Of a stretch of 64,000 bases of DNA, positions 52,398 through 60,243 are shown one piece after another. How positions within the stretch are numbered: the stretch's first letter is position 1; each line of letters opens with the position of its first letter. Made by a program: the position numbers and the translations under genes. Under the pieces are notes generated by a model. It saw nothing but the letters and a program-made list of their open reading frames with translations, searched no databases and was not told the DNA's origin. Source of the stretch: Halomicrobium katesii DSM 19301 (lineage in GTDB: Archaea > Halobacteriota > Halobacteria > Halobacteriales > Haloarculaceae). Location: contig NZ_KB905378.1 in assembly GCF_000379085.1 (NCBI RefSeq), positions 2,633,541-2,697,540 of the forward strand, given 5' to 3'.

Positions 52398-52413
52398 TTT
52401 AGGCAACCCTAAA
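52398..52413 (-). promoter_or_regulatory. Iron-box TTTAGG-N4-CCTAAA of the RGP-like gene
   Basis: TTTAGGCAACCCTAAA is a perfect 6-4-6 inverted repeat 16 nt before the ATG at 52381, touching a TATA-like agtatttta on the minus strand. This is a repressor-type position. Confidence 0.72.
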
Positions 52414-52586
52414 ATACTTGTCGTTGTCGTCTACCGCCCACGAAGGAAGTTCGGAGATAATTTGCCGATCGATAATGAATGTATGTAGTAAATATCGGCT
52501 GGGGCAAGGAGAACTATTATTTGCTTGCCCGCGGCGTGTTCCAGTACCATGAACAGACGAACTACTGGGGGCGAGCGCGGCCAGCC

Positions 52587-53330
52587 ATGAATCTCGATGG
52601 CCAGACCTGCGTCGTGACCGGGTCGTCGCGCGGGATCGGACGCGGTATCGCCAAAGACCTGGCGGCCCACGGGGGCGACGTCGTAGTGAACTATCGATCG
52701 TCGGAAAACGAAGCCAGGGCCGTCGTCGAGGACATCGAAGACGACGGCGGCACCGCGATGGCCGCACAGGCCGACATCTCCGACCAGGACGACGTGGAAT
52801 CGATGGCCGCGGCGGTACACGATACGTTCGGGTCGGTGGACGTACTCGTCAACAACGCCGGCATCACCATCGACAAGAAGTTCGAGAACATGACCCGCGA
52901 GGACTGGGAGACGGTCATCGACGTGAACCTCGGCGGCGTGTTCAACTGTACGAACGCCTTCCACGACGACATCGAACAGTCGGACATCGGACGGCTGATC
53001 AACATCTCCTCGGTCGTCGGCCAGCAGGGCAACTACGGGCAGGCCAACTACGCGACGACGAAGTCCGGTCTGTTCGGGTTCACGCGCACGCTCGCGCTCG
53101 AACTCGCCGACACCGGCTCGACGGCCAACTGCATCGCGCCGGGGTTCGTCGCAACGGACATGCTCGAAGAAGTACCAGAGCGCGTTCAAGAGAAGATCCT
53201 GCGAGAAATTCCGCTGAACAGGTTCGCCACGGTCGAGGACATCTCGGGGATCGTCCGGTTCGTCGCCAGCGAAGAATCGAGCTACATGACCGGACAGGTG
53301 CTCGGCGTCAACGGCGGCATGGAGTGGTAA
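52587..53330 (+). CDS. 3-oxoacyl-ACP/acetoacetyl-CoA reductase (SDR, PhaB-like)
   Basis: 247 residues. Cofactor motif TGSSRGIGRG, NNAG, catalytic S in INISSVVG and YATTK (Tyr, Lys). The closest remembered group is the haloarchaeal PhaB reductase that supplies 3-hydroxyacyl-CoA for polyhydroxyalkanoate; FabG-type activity is the alternative. One nt separates its stop from pccB, so both are co-transcribed. The 205-nt upstream gap has no gene. Confidence 0.87.
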   Translation: MNLDGQTCVVTGSSRGIGRGIAKDLAAHGGDVVVNYRSSENEARAVVEDIEDDGGTAMAAQADISDQDDVESMAAAVHDTFGSVDVLVNNAGITIDKKFENMTREDWETVIDVNLGGVFNCTNAFHDDIEQSDIGRLINISSVVGQQGNYGQANYATTKSGLFGFTRTLALELADTGSTANCIAPGFVATDMLEEVPERVQEKILREIPLNRFATVEDISGIVRFVASEESSYMTGQVLGVNGGMEW

Positions 53331-53331
53331 C

Positions 53332-54927
53332 ATGAGTGAGCACGACGCGGATCCGGACGGCCAAGCGGAGGCCGACGACGCGGTCTCAGATCCCATCGAG
53401 GAGCTTCGGGAACGCAAACGCGAGGCCCAACTGGGCGGCGGCGAGGACCGCATCCAGGCCCAGCACGACAAGGGGAAGATGACCGCCCGCGAACGGATCG
53501 ACTTCCTCGTCGACGACGGCACGTTCAACGAGATCGATCCGTTCGTCGAACACCGGTCGACGAACTTCGGGATGGAAGAAAAGCAGTTCGCGGGCGACGC
53601 CGTCGTGACGGGCTACGGCGAGGTCGACGGGCGGAAGGTCTTTCTGTTCGCCCACGATTTCACCGTCCTCGGCGGCTCCGTCGGCGAGGTCGTCGCCGAC
53701 AAGATCTGCAAGGTGATGGACAAGGCCATCGAGAACGGCGTGCCCGTCATCGGGCTGAACGACTCCGGCGGCGCGCGCATTCAGGAGGGCGTCGACTCGC
53801 TGGTCGGCTTCGCCAAGATCTTCCAGCGCAACACGGAGGCCTCGGGACTGATCCCGCAGATCTCGGCGATCATGGGGCCGTGTGCCGGCGGCGCGACCTA
53901 CTCGCCCGCGCTGACGGACTTCACCTTCATGGTCGAGGACACCAGCCACATGTTCATCACGGGGCCGGACGTGATCGAGACGGTCACCGGTGAACAGGTC
54001 TCCAAGGGCGAACTCGGCGGTGCGGGCTCACACTCCTCGAAGTCCGGCGTCGCCCACTTCGCGTACCCGAGCGAGGAGGCCGCACTGGAGAACATCCGAC
54101 GGCTCCTCTCGTATCTCCCACAGAACAACATGGAGGACCCGCCGCGGGTCAAACCGTGGGACGAACCGGACCGCGAGGTGCCGGAGGTCACCGACATCGT
54201 CCCCGACGCCCCGCGCAAGCCCTACGACATGACGAAGGTCATCGGGAGCATCGTCGACGAGGGCTCGTTCTTCGAGGTCCACGAGAACTGGGCGCGCAAC
54301 GTCGTCGTCGGCTTCGCCCGCATGGACGGGCGCTCGGTCGGGATCGTCGCCAACCAGCCCCGGGTCAGCGCCGGGACACTGGACATCGACGCCGCCGAGA
54401 AGGCCGCCCGGTTCATCCGGATGTGTGACTCGTTCAACGTCCCGATCGTCTCGCTGGTCGACGTGCCGGGCTTCATGCCCGGGACCGACCAGGAGCACAA
54501 CGGGATCATCCGTCGAGGGGCGAAGCTCATCTACGCCTACGCCGAAGCGACGGTGCCGCTGCTGTCCGTGGTCGTCAGGAAGGCCTACGGCGGGGCCTAC
54601 ATCGTCATGTCCTCGAAGTTCCTCGGTTCGGACGTGAACTACGCCTGGCCCGGCTCGGAGATGGCCGTGCTCGGACCGCGCGGTGCGGTCAACATCCTCT
54701 ATCGCAACGAGATCGCCGAGGCCGACGACCCCGACGCCCGCCGGCAGGCGCTCATGGACGAGTTCCGCGAGGAGTTCGCTCATCCCTACGGGCCGGCCAA
54801 GCGGGGCTACCTCGACGACGTGATCGAACCGAAGGACACCCGCTCGCGGCTGATCGACGACCTCGACCTGCTGGAACGCAAACGCGAGGAGTCGCCGCCG
54901 AAAGACCACGGCAACATCCCACTGTAA
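53332..54927 (+). CDS. pccB: Acyl-CoA (propionyl-CoA) carboxylase carboxyltransferase subunit
   Basis: 531 residues. Two crotonase-like halves with oxyanion-hole regions [25 protein letters not shown], and later [19 protein letters not shown] and [13 protein letters not shown]. Transfers CO2 from carboxybiotin to acyl-CoA. In Haloferax mediterranei the enzyme is PccA-PccB-PccX. The biotin carboxylase/carrier subunit PccA is not in this window. It sits between the PhaB-like gene and pccX with gaps of 1 and 2 nt. Confidence 0.93.
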   Translation: MSEHDADPDGQAEADDAVSDPIEELRERKREAQLGGGEDRIQAQHDKGKMTARERIDFLVDDGTFNEIDPFVEHRSTNFGMEEKQFAGDAVVTGYGEVDGRKVFLFAHDFTVLGGSVGEVVADKICKVMDKAIENGVPVIGLNDSGGARIQEGVDSLVGFAKIFQRNTEASGLIPQISAIMGPCAGGATYSPALTDFTFMVEDTSHMFITGPDVIETVTGEQVSKGELGGAGSHSSKSGVAHFAYPSEEAALENIRRLLSYLPQNNMEDPPRVKPWDEPDREVPEVTDIVPDAPRKPYDMTKVIGSIVDEGSFFEVHENWARNVVVGFARMDGRSVGIVANQPRVSAGTLDIDAAEKAARFIRMCDSFNVPIVSLVDVPGFMPGTDQEHNGIIRRGAKLIYAYAEATVPLLSVVVRKAYGGAYIVMSSKFLGSDVNYAWPGSEMAVLGPRGAVNILYRNEIAEADDPDARRQALMDEFREEFAHPYGPAKRGYLDDVIEPKDTRSRLIDDLDLLERKREESPPKDHGNIPL

Positions 54928-54929
54928 CG

Positions 54930-55265
54930 ATGTCGTCACTCGAACCAACTGACGACGAGGAAGTGATCGATGCCGCCGAGGAGACGACGGTGACCGTCGC
55001 TGCCGGCGACCGGGAACTGGACGTGTCGCTCCCGGACGACGCGTCGGCGTCCGAGGCCGCGGCCATCGCCTCGGCGATCAGTGCCCACGTCACGGATCGC
55101 CAGCGCGCTGCGGCCGCCGCGGAAGCGGCGCGCGACGACGGACCCGAGTACGCCAACGAGTGGGTACTCGAAGAGCGTCTCGAACGCTTCGGCAAGCGCC
55201 GCCGTCCACAGCGCGTCGAGAAGGGCGACGAGTGGAAGGCGGCCGGTCGGTCGTTCTATCGGTAG
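54930..55265 (+). CDS. pccX: Propionyl-CoA carboxylase accessory subunit PccX (acc operon protein)
   Basis: 111 residues: an N-terminal acidic segment, a central helix rich in A ([20 protein letters not shown]) and a basic, aromatic C-terminus ([16 protein letters not shown] ending). It matches the small third subunit found after pccB in haloarchaea, where it is needed for carboxylase activity. Two nt after pccB. No enzymatic motif of its own. Confidence 0.82.
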   Translation: MSSLEPTDDEEVIDAAEETTVTVAAGDRELDVSLPDDASASEAAAIASAISAHVTDRQRAAAAAEAARDDGPEYANEWVLEERLERFGKRRRPQRVEKGDEWKAAGRSFYR

Positions 55266-55268
55266 GTG

Positions 55269-55457
55269 CTACTCCTCGCCGTTCATCTCTCGGAGCACTT
55301 CGAGATCCCGCGCGGTCTTCGCGAACTCCGCCGTCGGATTGTACGCGTCGCAGTGGTCACACTGGAACTGCGCTCCGGACGCCGGAAGCTCGGAGAGACG
55401 CTGTTCCCACTCGGTCGTGCAGTCGGGACACTGGAGCTGTATCCAGGCTTCCTGCAT
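55269..55457 (-). CDS. Small zinc-ribbon protein (DUF7836-like), 62 aa
   Basis: Paralogue of the 59-aa protein at 1016-1195: MQEAWIQLQCPDC, then CDHCDAYN and a C-terminal ARDLEVLREM. Two CxxC pairs form one zinc ribbon. The ATG at 55457 aligns with the paralogue's start and lies about 29-36 nt from a TATA-like aagtatat (minus strand, about 55486-55493), supporting it over the in-frame ATG at 55484. Function unknown. Confidence 0.8.
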   Translation of the reverse strand: MQEAWIQLQCPDCTTEWEQRLSELPASGAQFQCDHCDAYNPTAEFAKTARDLEVLREMNGEE

Positions 55458-55605
55458 GTGTTCGTGTGACAGTGGCACACTCATATACTTTGCCCGGGCT
55501 CTCGACTGCCGGGAACGCGGGCCACAACGACAACTAGAGTGACAGGTCAGGGCAAAGACAACTGGAACCACAACGAACACAATACCCCCGCGAGTCCCCA
55601 TTCAC

Positions 55606-56757
55606 ATGGGAGTCGCCGTAATCGAAGCGTCGATGACGAAGTTCGGCCAGCGCGACGCCTGGCTCCGCGATCTACTCGCGGAGGCGGGCGAGGAGTGTCT
55701 GTCCGACGCACCCATCGACAACGACGACGTGGAGCATCTGTACGTCTCGAACATGTCCAGCGGGGAGTTCGAGGGACAGACGGGCGTGATGAACTGGCTG
55801 GCTCACGATCTCGGCCTGCTGCCGGCCTACAGCGAGCGGGTCGATCAGACGTCTTCCTCCGGCGGTGCGGGGATCTACGAGGCCTGGCAGTCGATCGCCT
55901 CCGGCGCGAGCGAGATGACGCTACTGGTCGGCGGCGAGAAGATGACCCACAAGACCACGCCGGAAGCGACCGACATCATCGCCTCGATCACGCACCCCGA
56001 CGAGTACAAGCACGGCGTGACGCTGCCTTCCTTTGCCGGCCTGACCGCGCGTCACTACCTCGAACGGTTCGACGCGCCCCGCGAATCGCTGGCGAAGGTC
56101 GCCGTGAAGAACCACCGCAACGGCGTCGACAACCCCAACGCGCAGTTCCAGAAGGAGATCACGACGGAGACGGCTCTGGAGTCGCCGATCGTCGCCGACC
56201 CGCTCCGTCTGTACGACTTCTGTCCGATCACGGACGGCAGCGCCGCGATGCTCTTTACCACCGAGGAGCGGGCGGCCGAGTTGACCGACGACTACGCCGT
56301 CGTCTCCGGGATCGGCGGCGCGACGGACACCCACGTCGTCCACGAGCGCGACGATCCGACGGTGATGGGCGGGGTCGTCGAGTCGAGCGATCAGGCCTAC
56401 GAGATGGCCGGGCTGGGGCCCGACGATCTCGACGTGGCCGAGCTCCACGACATGTTCACGATCCTGGAGTTCCTCCAGCTGGAGGGGATCGGCGTCGCCG
56501 AGCAGGGCGAAGCCTGGGAACTCTCGATGGACGGCGACACGGACAGAGACGGCGAACTGCCGATCAACACCTCCGGCGGGCTGAAGTCCAAAGGTCACCC
56601 GCTCGGCGCGAGCGGGGTCGCTCAAGGCGTCGAAATCTACGAACAGCTCGTCGGCGAAGCTGGACCGCGACAGGTCGAGGCCGACGTGGGACTGGCCTGT
56701 AACGTCGGTGGCTTCGGGAACTGCGTCATCACCACGATCATGGAGGCTGCAGAATGA
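55606..56757 (+). CDS. Thiolase family protein (acetyl-CoA C-acyltransferase, SCP2-type)
   Basis: 383 residues. It starts MGVAVIEASMTKFGQ. Active-site cysteine region is replaced by QTSSSGGAGIYEAWQ: the usual catalytic Cys position reads S, as in many SCP2-type thiolases that act with a DUF35 partner. Other conserved parts are HDMFTILEFLQLE and NTSGGLKSKGHPLGASG, with the catalytic His, and a C-terminal CNVGGFGNC. The DUF35 OB-fold gene follows 79 nt later. Confidence 0.87.
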   Translation: MGVAVIEASMTKFGQRDAWLRDLLAEAGEECLSDAPIDNDDVEHLYVSNMSSGEFEGQTGVMNWLAHDLGLLPAYSERVDQTSSSGGAGIYEAWQSIASGASEMTLLVGGEKMTHKTTPEATDIIASITHPDEYKHGVTLPSFAGLTARHYLERFDAPRESLAKVAVKNHRNGVDNPNAQFQKEITTETALESPIVADPLRLYDFCPITDGSAAMLFTTEERAAELTDDYAVVSGIGGATDTHVVHERDDPTVMGGVVESSDQAYEMAGLGPDDLDVAELHDMFTILEFLQLEGIGVAEQGEAWELSMDGDTDRDGELPINTSGGLKSKGHPLGASGVAQGVEIYEQLVGEAGPRQVEADVGLACNVGGFGNCVITTIMEAAE

Positions 56758-56836
56758 CCGCTGTTGCACACTCACTCGTCGGCGGCTCGTGTCGCGCGCA
56801 ACGACGTCACACTCGGTCACACGGGGGTGATCTCGC

Positions 56837-57202
56837 GTGACCTTCGACGCACACCGCTGTGAGAACGGTCACGTGACGTACCCCGGCCACACGTTCTGTC
56901 CGGAGTGTGGCGAGAAACAGACCGAGACGATCGACCTCTCGGAACGCCGCGGCGAGGTCGTCACCTGGACTCACTCGACGGCGACGCCGCCGGGCGTGCG
57001 CGAACCGAACACGCTGGCGATCGTCGAGTTCGACGTGGCAGACACCGTCGTCCGCGCGCTCGGCCAGGTCACGACCGATGACGTCGAGACCGGCGACGTG
57101 GTCGAACCGGTGTACGTCGAGGAACTGCGCGATCCCGAGATCGGGATCAAGGAACCGGAGAGTCAGGACTGGGACGGGTATCGCTTCCGACCAGTCCAGT
57201 GA
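56837..57202 (+). CDS. Zn-ribbon/OB-fold protein (DUF35), thiolase partner
   Basis: 121 residues from a GTG start. Zinc ribbon C8, C21, C24 (RCENGH...FCPECGEK) followed by an OB-fold (GEVVTWTHSTATPPG and so on). In archaea these proteins hold thiolase and HMG-CoA synthase together or pass acyl-CoA between them, so it should act with the adjacent thiolase. The TGA stop overlaps the end of a TA-flanked palindromic element. Confidence 0.87.
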   Translation: MTFDAHRCENGHVTYPGHTFCPECGEKQTETIDLSERRGEVVTWTHSTATPPGVREPNTLAIVEFDVADTVVRALGQVTTDDVETGDVVEPVYVEELRDPEIGIKEPESQDWDGYRFRPVQ

Positions 57203-57282
57203 TACGGACGGTTGTAGGCGTTTACCCAGTCGACCGCACGACGGCGTGCGATCGATCTGGTAAAGACCTACAACTTTCCGTA
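57203..57282. repeat. TA-flanked palindromic element, diverged copy (57205-57280)
   Basis: 76 bp between TA dinucleotides (57203-57204, 57281-57282). The ends CGGACGGTTGTAGGCGTTTACC and, at the right, GGTAAAGACCTACAACTTTCCG share the outer arms (TTGTAG...CTACAA) of the two near-identical 75-bp copies at 57397 and 63465, but the centre differs. The preceding TGA is the stop codon of the DUF35 gene. Confidence 0.65.
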
Positions 57283-57394
57283 TGAGGCGTCTCGTCGTCG
57301 ACCAACTGGTCGGAAGCGATCGGTGAGAGCAGTCCAGTGAGGCGTCTTGCCGTCGTACGGTCGACCGGGAAAACGGCGATATCGATCCGTCTCG

Positions 57395-57473
57395 TACGGA
57401 TTATTGTAGCGATTTACCGGTGATCGTCTACTCCGTGGCGACGATCACCGGTAAGCAACTACAATAAACCGTA
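57395..57473. repeat. TA-flanked 75-bp palindromic element (57397-57471)
   Basis: Outer arms CGGATTATTGTAG and CTACAATAAACCG, inner arms TTACCGGTGATCGTC and GACGATCACCGGTAA around the loop TACTCCGTGGC, all flanked by TA. The copy at 63465-63539 is its reverse complement with a single base change. It lies between two convergent genes, and the next three bases (TCA) are the stop codon of the minus-strand gene. It could also act as a bidirectional terminator. Confidence 0.8.
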
Positions 57474-57953
57474 TCAGTCGGCCGTGACGATCGTCCGTCG
57501 AACCGGTTCGTCGGAGGACTGTTCGGCCAGTCGATCCAGGCAATCCGCGACGGATTCGGTCTCGGAACCGGCCGCGTGCGGTGCGACGGTCCGGAGGTCG
57601 CCGTCCTCGTAGAGTGCGAGACAGATCGCCGGAAAGACCAGCTCGGTGCGCTTCTCGCCAGTCTCCATCGAGTAACACTCTCGGGTGTCGAAAAACGGCG
57701 TCAGGCGGGCACCGTTAGACCGGGCCCAGTCGCTGAACTCGTTGTACCGACGCCGCTGTTCGGGCGCGTCCTCCCCGTCGATCGGCAGCCGCTTGTCCCA
57801 CGACGTTACGCTGTAGTCGTCGAGGAGTCCCGTCGACGTGAGTCGCTCCAGCCGAGCGATGGTCCGCTGGCTGCTCTGGGTCGCCGGTGTCGGGAGGGTC
57901 TCCCGAACGAATAGCCTCGCCCGAACTCTCCCCGGCCGCTCTGTCGTGGGCAT
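57474..57953 (-). CDS. Haloarchaeal HTH-like protein of unknown function
   Basis: 159 residues starting MPTTERPGRVRARLFVRETLPTP given in parts here: a basic N-terminal region, a helical segment (QRTIARLERLTSTGLLDDYS) resembling a short HTH, and a compact alpha/beta C-terminal half (TPFFDTRECYSM, LVFPAICLALYEDGDL). The ATG at 57953 was preferred to 57980 because the TATA-like tttattatg lies at 57981-57989. Its TGA stop is right against the palindromic element. Confidence 0.65.
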   Translation of the reverse strand: MPTTERPGRVRARLFVRETLPTPATQSSQRTIARLERLTSTGLLDDYSVTSWDKRLPIDGEDAPEQRRRYNEFSDWARSNGARLTPFFDTRECYSMETGEKRTELVFPAICLALYEDGDLRTVAPHAAGSETESVADCLDRLAEQSSDEPVRRTIVTAD

Positions 57954-58103
57954 GGTGTCTCTCCGTAGTAGCCCATACATAATAAAACATTATGTTTTTT
58001 ATCGTATGTTTATTTGCGGCGACGTGAGAACGAGTGCAGTACGGCGGAGGGACCTTACAGCTGGTACATTCTGGCGTTCGAGCGTTTCCAGTCGATCCGG
58101 TGT

Positions 58104-58694
58104 TTACGACGAGTCGTCGTCGTCCGAATCAGTCTGGTCGGTCACGTCGTCTTTCAGCGAACGCAGTTCCGCGTCTACGTCGACGGGCACGTCTCCGTTC
58201 TCGTCTCTGGCCTCCGGTTCGGCTGTCGTGGTCGAGTCCGCCGAGCCATCGGCAGTCTGCTCCTCGATACGGGACTCGATGTCCGCTCGCAGGCGACGGG
58301 CTTCGGTCAGGAGCTCGCGCGCCTCGTCGTCCGTGGGCTGGCCCTCGACGGCGTCCTGAAGGTCCGCGAGCGCGCCGTCGAGCTTCGAGAGCGTGGTCGC
58401 GCTGAGGCGCTCGGCGCGCGCTCGCACGTCGCTCCCCTCCGAATCCGCCGTCGGTGCCCGACCGTCCGCCATCCGCAGCGCCCGCTGGAGGAGCTTCAGA
58501 GCCTCGATGTTGGTCCGCAGGAGGAGAATCGTCGCGGGAATGGCCACGTCGCTGGTCAGGCGCATCAGTTCGCGCGGCGTCGGCGGACGCAGCCGATCGT
58601 CGTCGTCCCGTGGCTCGAACTCGGTTTCGAGCCGCTGTAACGTCGTGACGAGTTCGCCGACCAGGGACGCCAGATCGTCGTCGGAGCTGCTCAT
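58104..58694 (-). CDS. Acidic helical haloarchaeal protein (possibly DUF7547)
   Basis: 196 residues: a short helical N-terminus, a hydrophobic helix ELMRLTSDVAIPATILLLRT that may be membrane-associated, a helical region with coiled-coil character (ARAERLSATTLSKLDGALAD) and an acidic disordered tail. No catalytic motif is seen. A TATA-like ttttatag lies 25 nt before the ATG at 58694. The 5' region is shared with the divergent iron-box gene. The gap 57954-58103 has the inverted repeat CATAATAAAACATTATG and no gene. Confidence 0.6.
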   Translation of the reverse strand: MSSSDDDLASLVGELVTTLQRLETEFEPRDDDDRLRPPTPRELMRLTSDVAIPATILLLRTNIEALKLLQRALRMADGRAPTADSEGSDVRARAERLSATTLSKLDGALADLQDAVEGQPTDDEARELLTEARRLRADIESRIEEQTADGSADSTTTAEPEARDENGDVPVDVDAELRSLKDDVTDQTDSDDDDSS

Positions 58695-58738
58695 ACGCGC
58701 CCTTGCAGTGTGAGCTATAAAAACCCAGCCGCGGTCGG

Positions 58739-58754
58739 ATTAGGCGAACCAAAA
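58739..58754 (+). promoter_or_regulatory. Iron-box ATTAGG-N4-CCAAAA (upstream box of a tandem pair)
   Basis: ATTAGGCGAACCAAAA fits the inverse of the TTTTGG-N4-CCTAAT form. It lies 50 nt before the ATG of the 52-aa gene, just upstream of its TATA-like cccttttag, with its centre 26 bp from the second box. Confidence 0.55.
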
Positions 58755-58764
58755 CCCTTTTAGC

Positions 58765-58780
58765 TTTAGGCATACCTAAT
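58765..58780 (+). promoter_or_regulatory. Iron-box TTTAGG-N4-CCTAAT (downstream box of a tandem pair)
   Basis: TTTAGGCATACCTAAT lies between the TATA-like cccttttag (58755-58763) and the ATG at 58789, a repressor-type position. With the box at 58739 it brackets the core promoter. Confidence 0.65.
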
Positions 58781-58788
58781 CACCGCTA

Positions 58789-58947
58789 ATGGCACCCGTC
58801 TCGGAACGCGAACAAGATTCAGACGACGCTCGGACAGAACCGTCGGTCAGCGCGCACCAGAGTTCTCCCGACAGAACGGTCTTCACTGAAGACGGAAACT
58901 CCGACGCCTGGATCGCGACCGACCTCACGGTCGAACCCCGGGAGTAA
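58789..58947 (+). CDS. 52-aa haloarchaeal protein (DUF7331-like), iron-box controlled
   Basis: An ATG at 58789 gives 52 residues: a polar, D/S/Q-rich N-terminus and a conserved-looking C-terminal half DRTVFTEDGNSDAWIATDL ending with TVEPRE. No cysteines. The second half matches small haloarchaeal proteins annotated DUF7331 as I remember them; function unknown. Tandem iron boxes around the TATA element predict strong iron control, so it may belong to the iron-starvation response. Followed 48 nt later by the convergent dps stop. Confidence 0.72.
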   Translation: MAPVSEREQDSDDARTEPSVSAHQSSPDRTVFTEDGNSDAWIATDLTVEPRE

Positions 58948-58995
58948 CGCGGCTCTTCTCCTTGCTACCTGATCTCGATACCGTCAGTTGCGACG

Positions 58996-59541
58996 CTACT
59001 GCATCGCGTTCTCGGTGACGAGCGTGTCGTCTTCGAGGTAGTGCTCGATGTGGTGAGCGTCCTCTTCGGTCTCGACTAGGATCTCGCGGAGGATCTGTGC
59101 CGTCGCGTGGTCGCCGAGGTTGGTCGCCAGCTCGACGTGGTCACGCAGCGACTCGATGATCTCGCCGTACATCTCGAGGTCGTTGGCCAGCGAGGTCCGG
59201 ATGTCGTACACGTCCTCGTCCTCGGATTCGACCGGCGCGTGGTCGGCCAGTGCGGCCGGTCCGGCGACGGGGGTCCCACCGAGTGCCTGGGCGCGCTCGG
59301 CGAGTTCGTCGGCCGCCGCTTCGGCGTTTGCGGCGGCGTCGCCCAGGAACAGGTGGAGGTCGCGAAACTCCGCGCCCTCGACGTTCCAGTGGTGCTTCTT
59401 GAGCTGGTGGTAGAGGACGTAGGTCGCCGCCAGGTCGCTGTTCAGCGCGTCGATGATCTGCTCAGACTTGTCTCGTTCGAGGCGAAGCTCGTTGTCACCG
59501 ACGGTGCCAAACTCCTGCTGGACGGACGTTTGTTTGCTCAT
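58996..59541 (-). CDS. dps: Dps/ferritin-like iron-storage and DNA-protection protein
   Basis: 181 residues of the ferritin-like Dps family. Ferroxidase ligands are in LYHQLKKHHWNVEG (His), FLGDAAANAEAAADELAERA (Asp/Glu), and the C-terminal TEEDAHHIEHYL. It oxidises and stores iron and protects DNA. The ATG at 59541 (MSKQTSVQQEF) was chosen; codons further upstream run through the promoter. An iron box lies upstream of the TATA region, not downstream of it. Confidence 0.92.
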   Translation of the reverse strand: MSKQTSVQQEFGTVGDNELRLERDKSEQIIDALNSDLAATYVLYHQLKKHHWNVEGAEFRDLHLFLGDAAANAEAAADELAERAQALGGTPVAGPAALADHAPVESEDEDVYDIRTSLANDLEMYGEIIESLRDHVELATNLGDHATAQILREILVETEEDAHHIEHYLEDDTLVTENAMQ

Positions 59542-59554
59542 AGCAACTACAACT

Positions 59555-59570
59555 ACTACCGGACGGTAGT
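59555..59570 (-). promoter_or_regulatory. Perfect palindrome ACTACCG-GA-CGGTAGT in the dps promoter
   Basis: ACTACCGGACGGTAGT is self-complementary over 16 bp, 14 nt before the dps ATG and next to a TATA-like ctttaac. It is unrelated to the iron-box consensus, so a second regulator (for instance of oxidative stress) could bind here. Confidence 0.5.
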
Positions 59571-59604
59571 TAAAGTCTTCGCGATTCCAGAAACAACTTT
59601 TTGA

Positions 59605-59620
59605 TTTTGGTAAACCTAAT
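59605..59620 (-). promoter_or_regulatory. Iron-box TTTTGG-N4-CCTAAT upstream of the dps TATA region
   Basis: TTTTGGTAAACCTAAT lies 64 nt before the dps ATG and upstream of the likely TATA (about 59570-59578). This activator-type placement is opposite to that in the uptake genes and fits induction of storage when iron is plentiful. The remaining gap to 59754 contains no gene. Confidence 0.6.
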
Positions 59621-59754
59621 TCTCGAATCCTCCACAATACGGCAACTAGATGTAGTGTTTCCCGCTCTGCAGGAGTCGATCAGCCGAGACGATCTGCTGT
59701 CTGATCGAGAACGACGGTCCCAGAAAGTCGTCTCCAGCACTGTCGGGCCGCAAC

Positions 59755-60132
59755 TTACTGCGTGCGGTCGAGCACCACGTACGCGACACCGTCCGGTGGC
59801 GTCGACGACACGTCACTCGCGGTCGAAACGGTCCGGCGGTGTACGTCGACGATGGCACTGAGCATCGCGTCGCCGACACCGAGGGCGTCCCCGAACTCGT
59901 CCCACACGGTCGACGGCACTCGCAGGTAGTAGACCCCGGCCGTGCGCTCGATCAGCGGGTCCTCGTACTGCTTGCGCCACTCGTAGACGATGTTCTCGAC
60001 GCCCGGCAGCTCCTCGACTGCCGCCTGGTGGTCGGCGAGTCGCTCGGTCAACGCTGCTGGATCGACCTCGAACTCGCTGGCCGATCGCTCAACGTCGGCG
60101 GTGTCGAACAGGTCGCTGTCGGCGGACTCCAT
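59755..60132 (-). CDS. Conserved-looking haloarchaeal protein, function unknown
   Basis: 125 residues from ATG 60132 (MESADSDLFDTADVERSAS). A helical first half (DPAALTERLADHQAAVEELPGV) and a mixed second half (ENIVYEWRKQYEDPLIERTAG, then YYLRVPSTVWDEFGDAL). No known motif. It diverges from the acd gene across 111 nt. Confidence 0.65.
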   Translation of the reverse strand: MESADSDLFDTADVERSASEFEVDPAALTERLADHQAAVEELPGVENIVYEWRKQYEDPLIERTAGVYYLRVPSTVWDEFGDALGVGDAMLSAIVDVHRRTVSTASDVSSTPPDGVAYVVLDRTQ

Positions 60133-60243
60133 CGCGCGACGTTCGCACTCGATGCATAAAAGTCTCAACAATCGCCGGTCCGTTCTCACCACCCGAGACA
60201 CCGCCAGCAGAATTATCCCGTCACGCAGGGAAGGCCGAACTGC

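Noticed and set aside
57395..57473. Palindromes as part of the IS630 element's own family
   Set aside because: TA flanks and CGG ends agree, but the inner termini (ATTATTGTAG versus TCGTGCATTAG) differ, so mobilisation by this particular IS is not supported.
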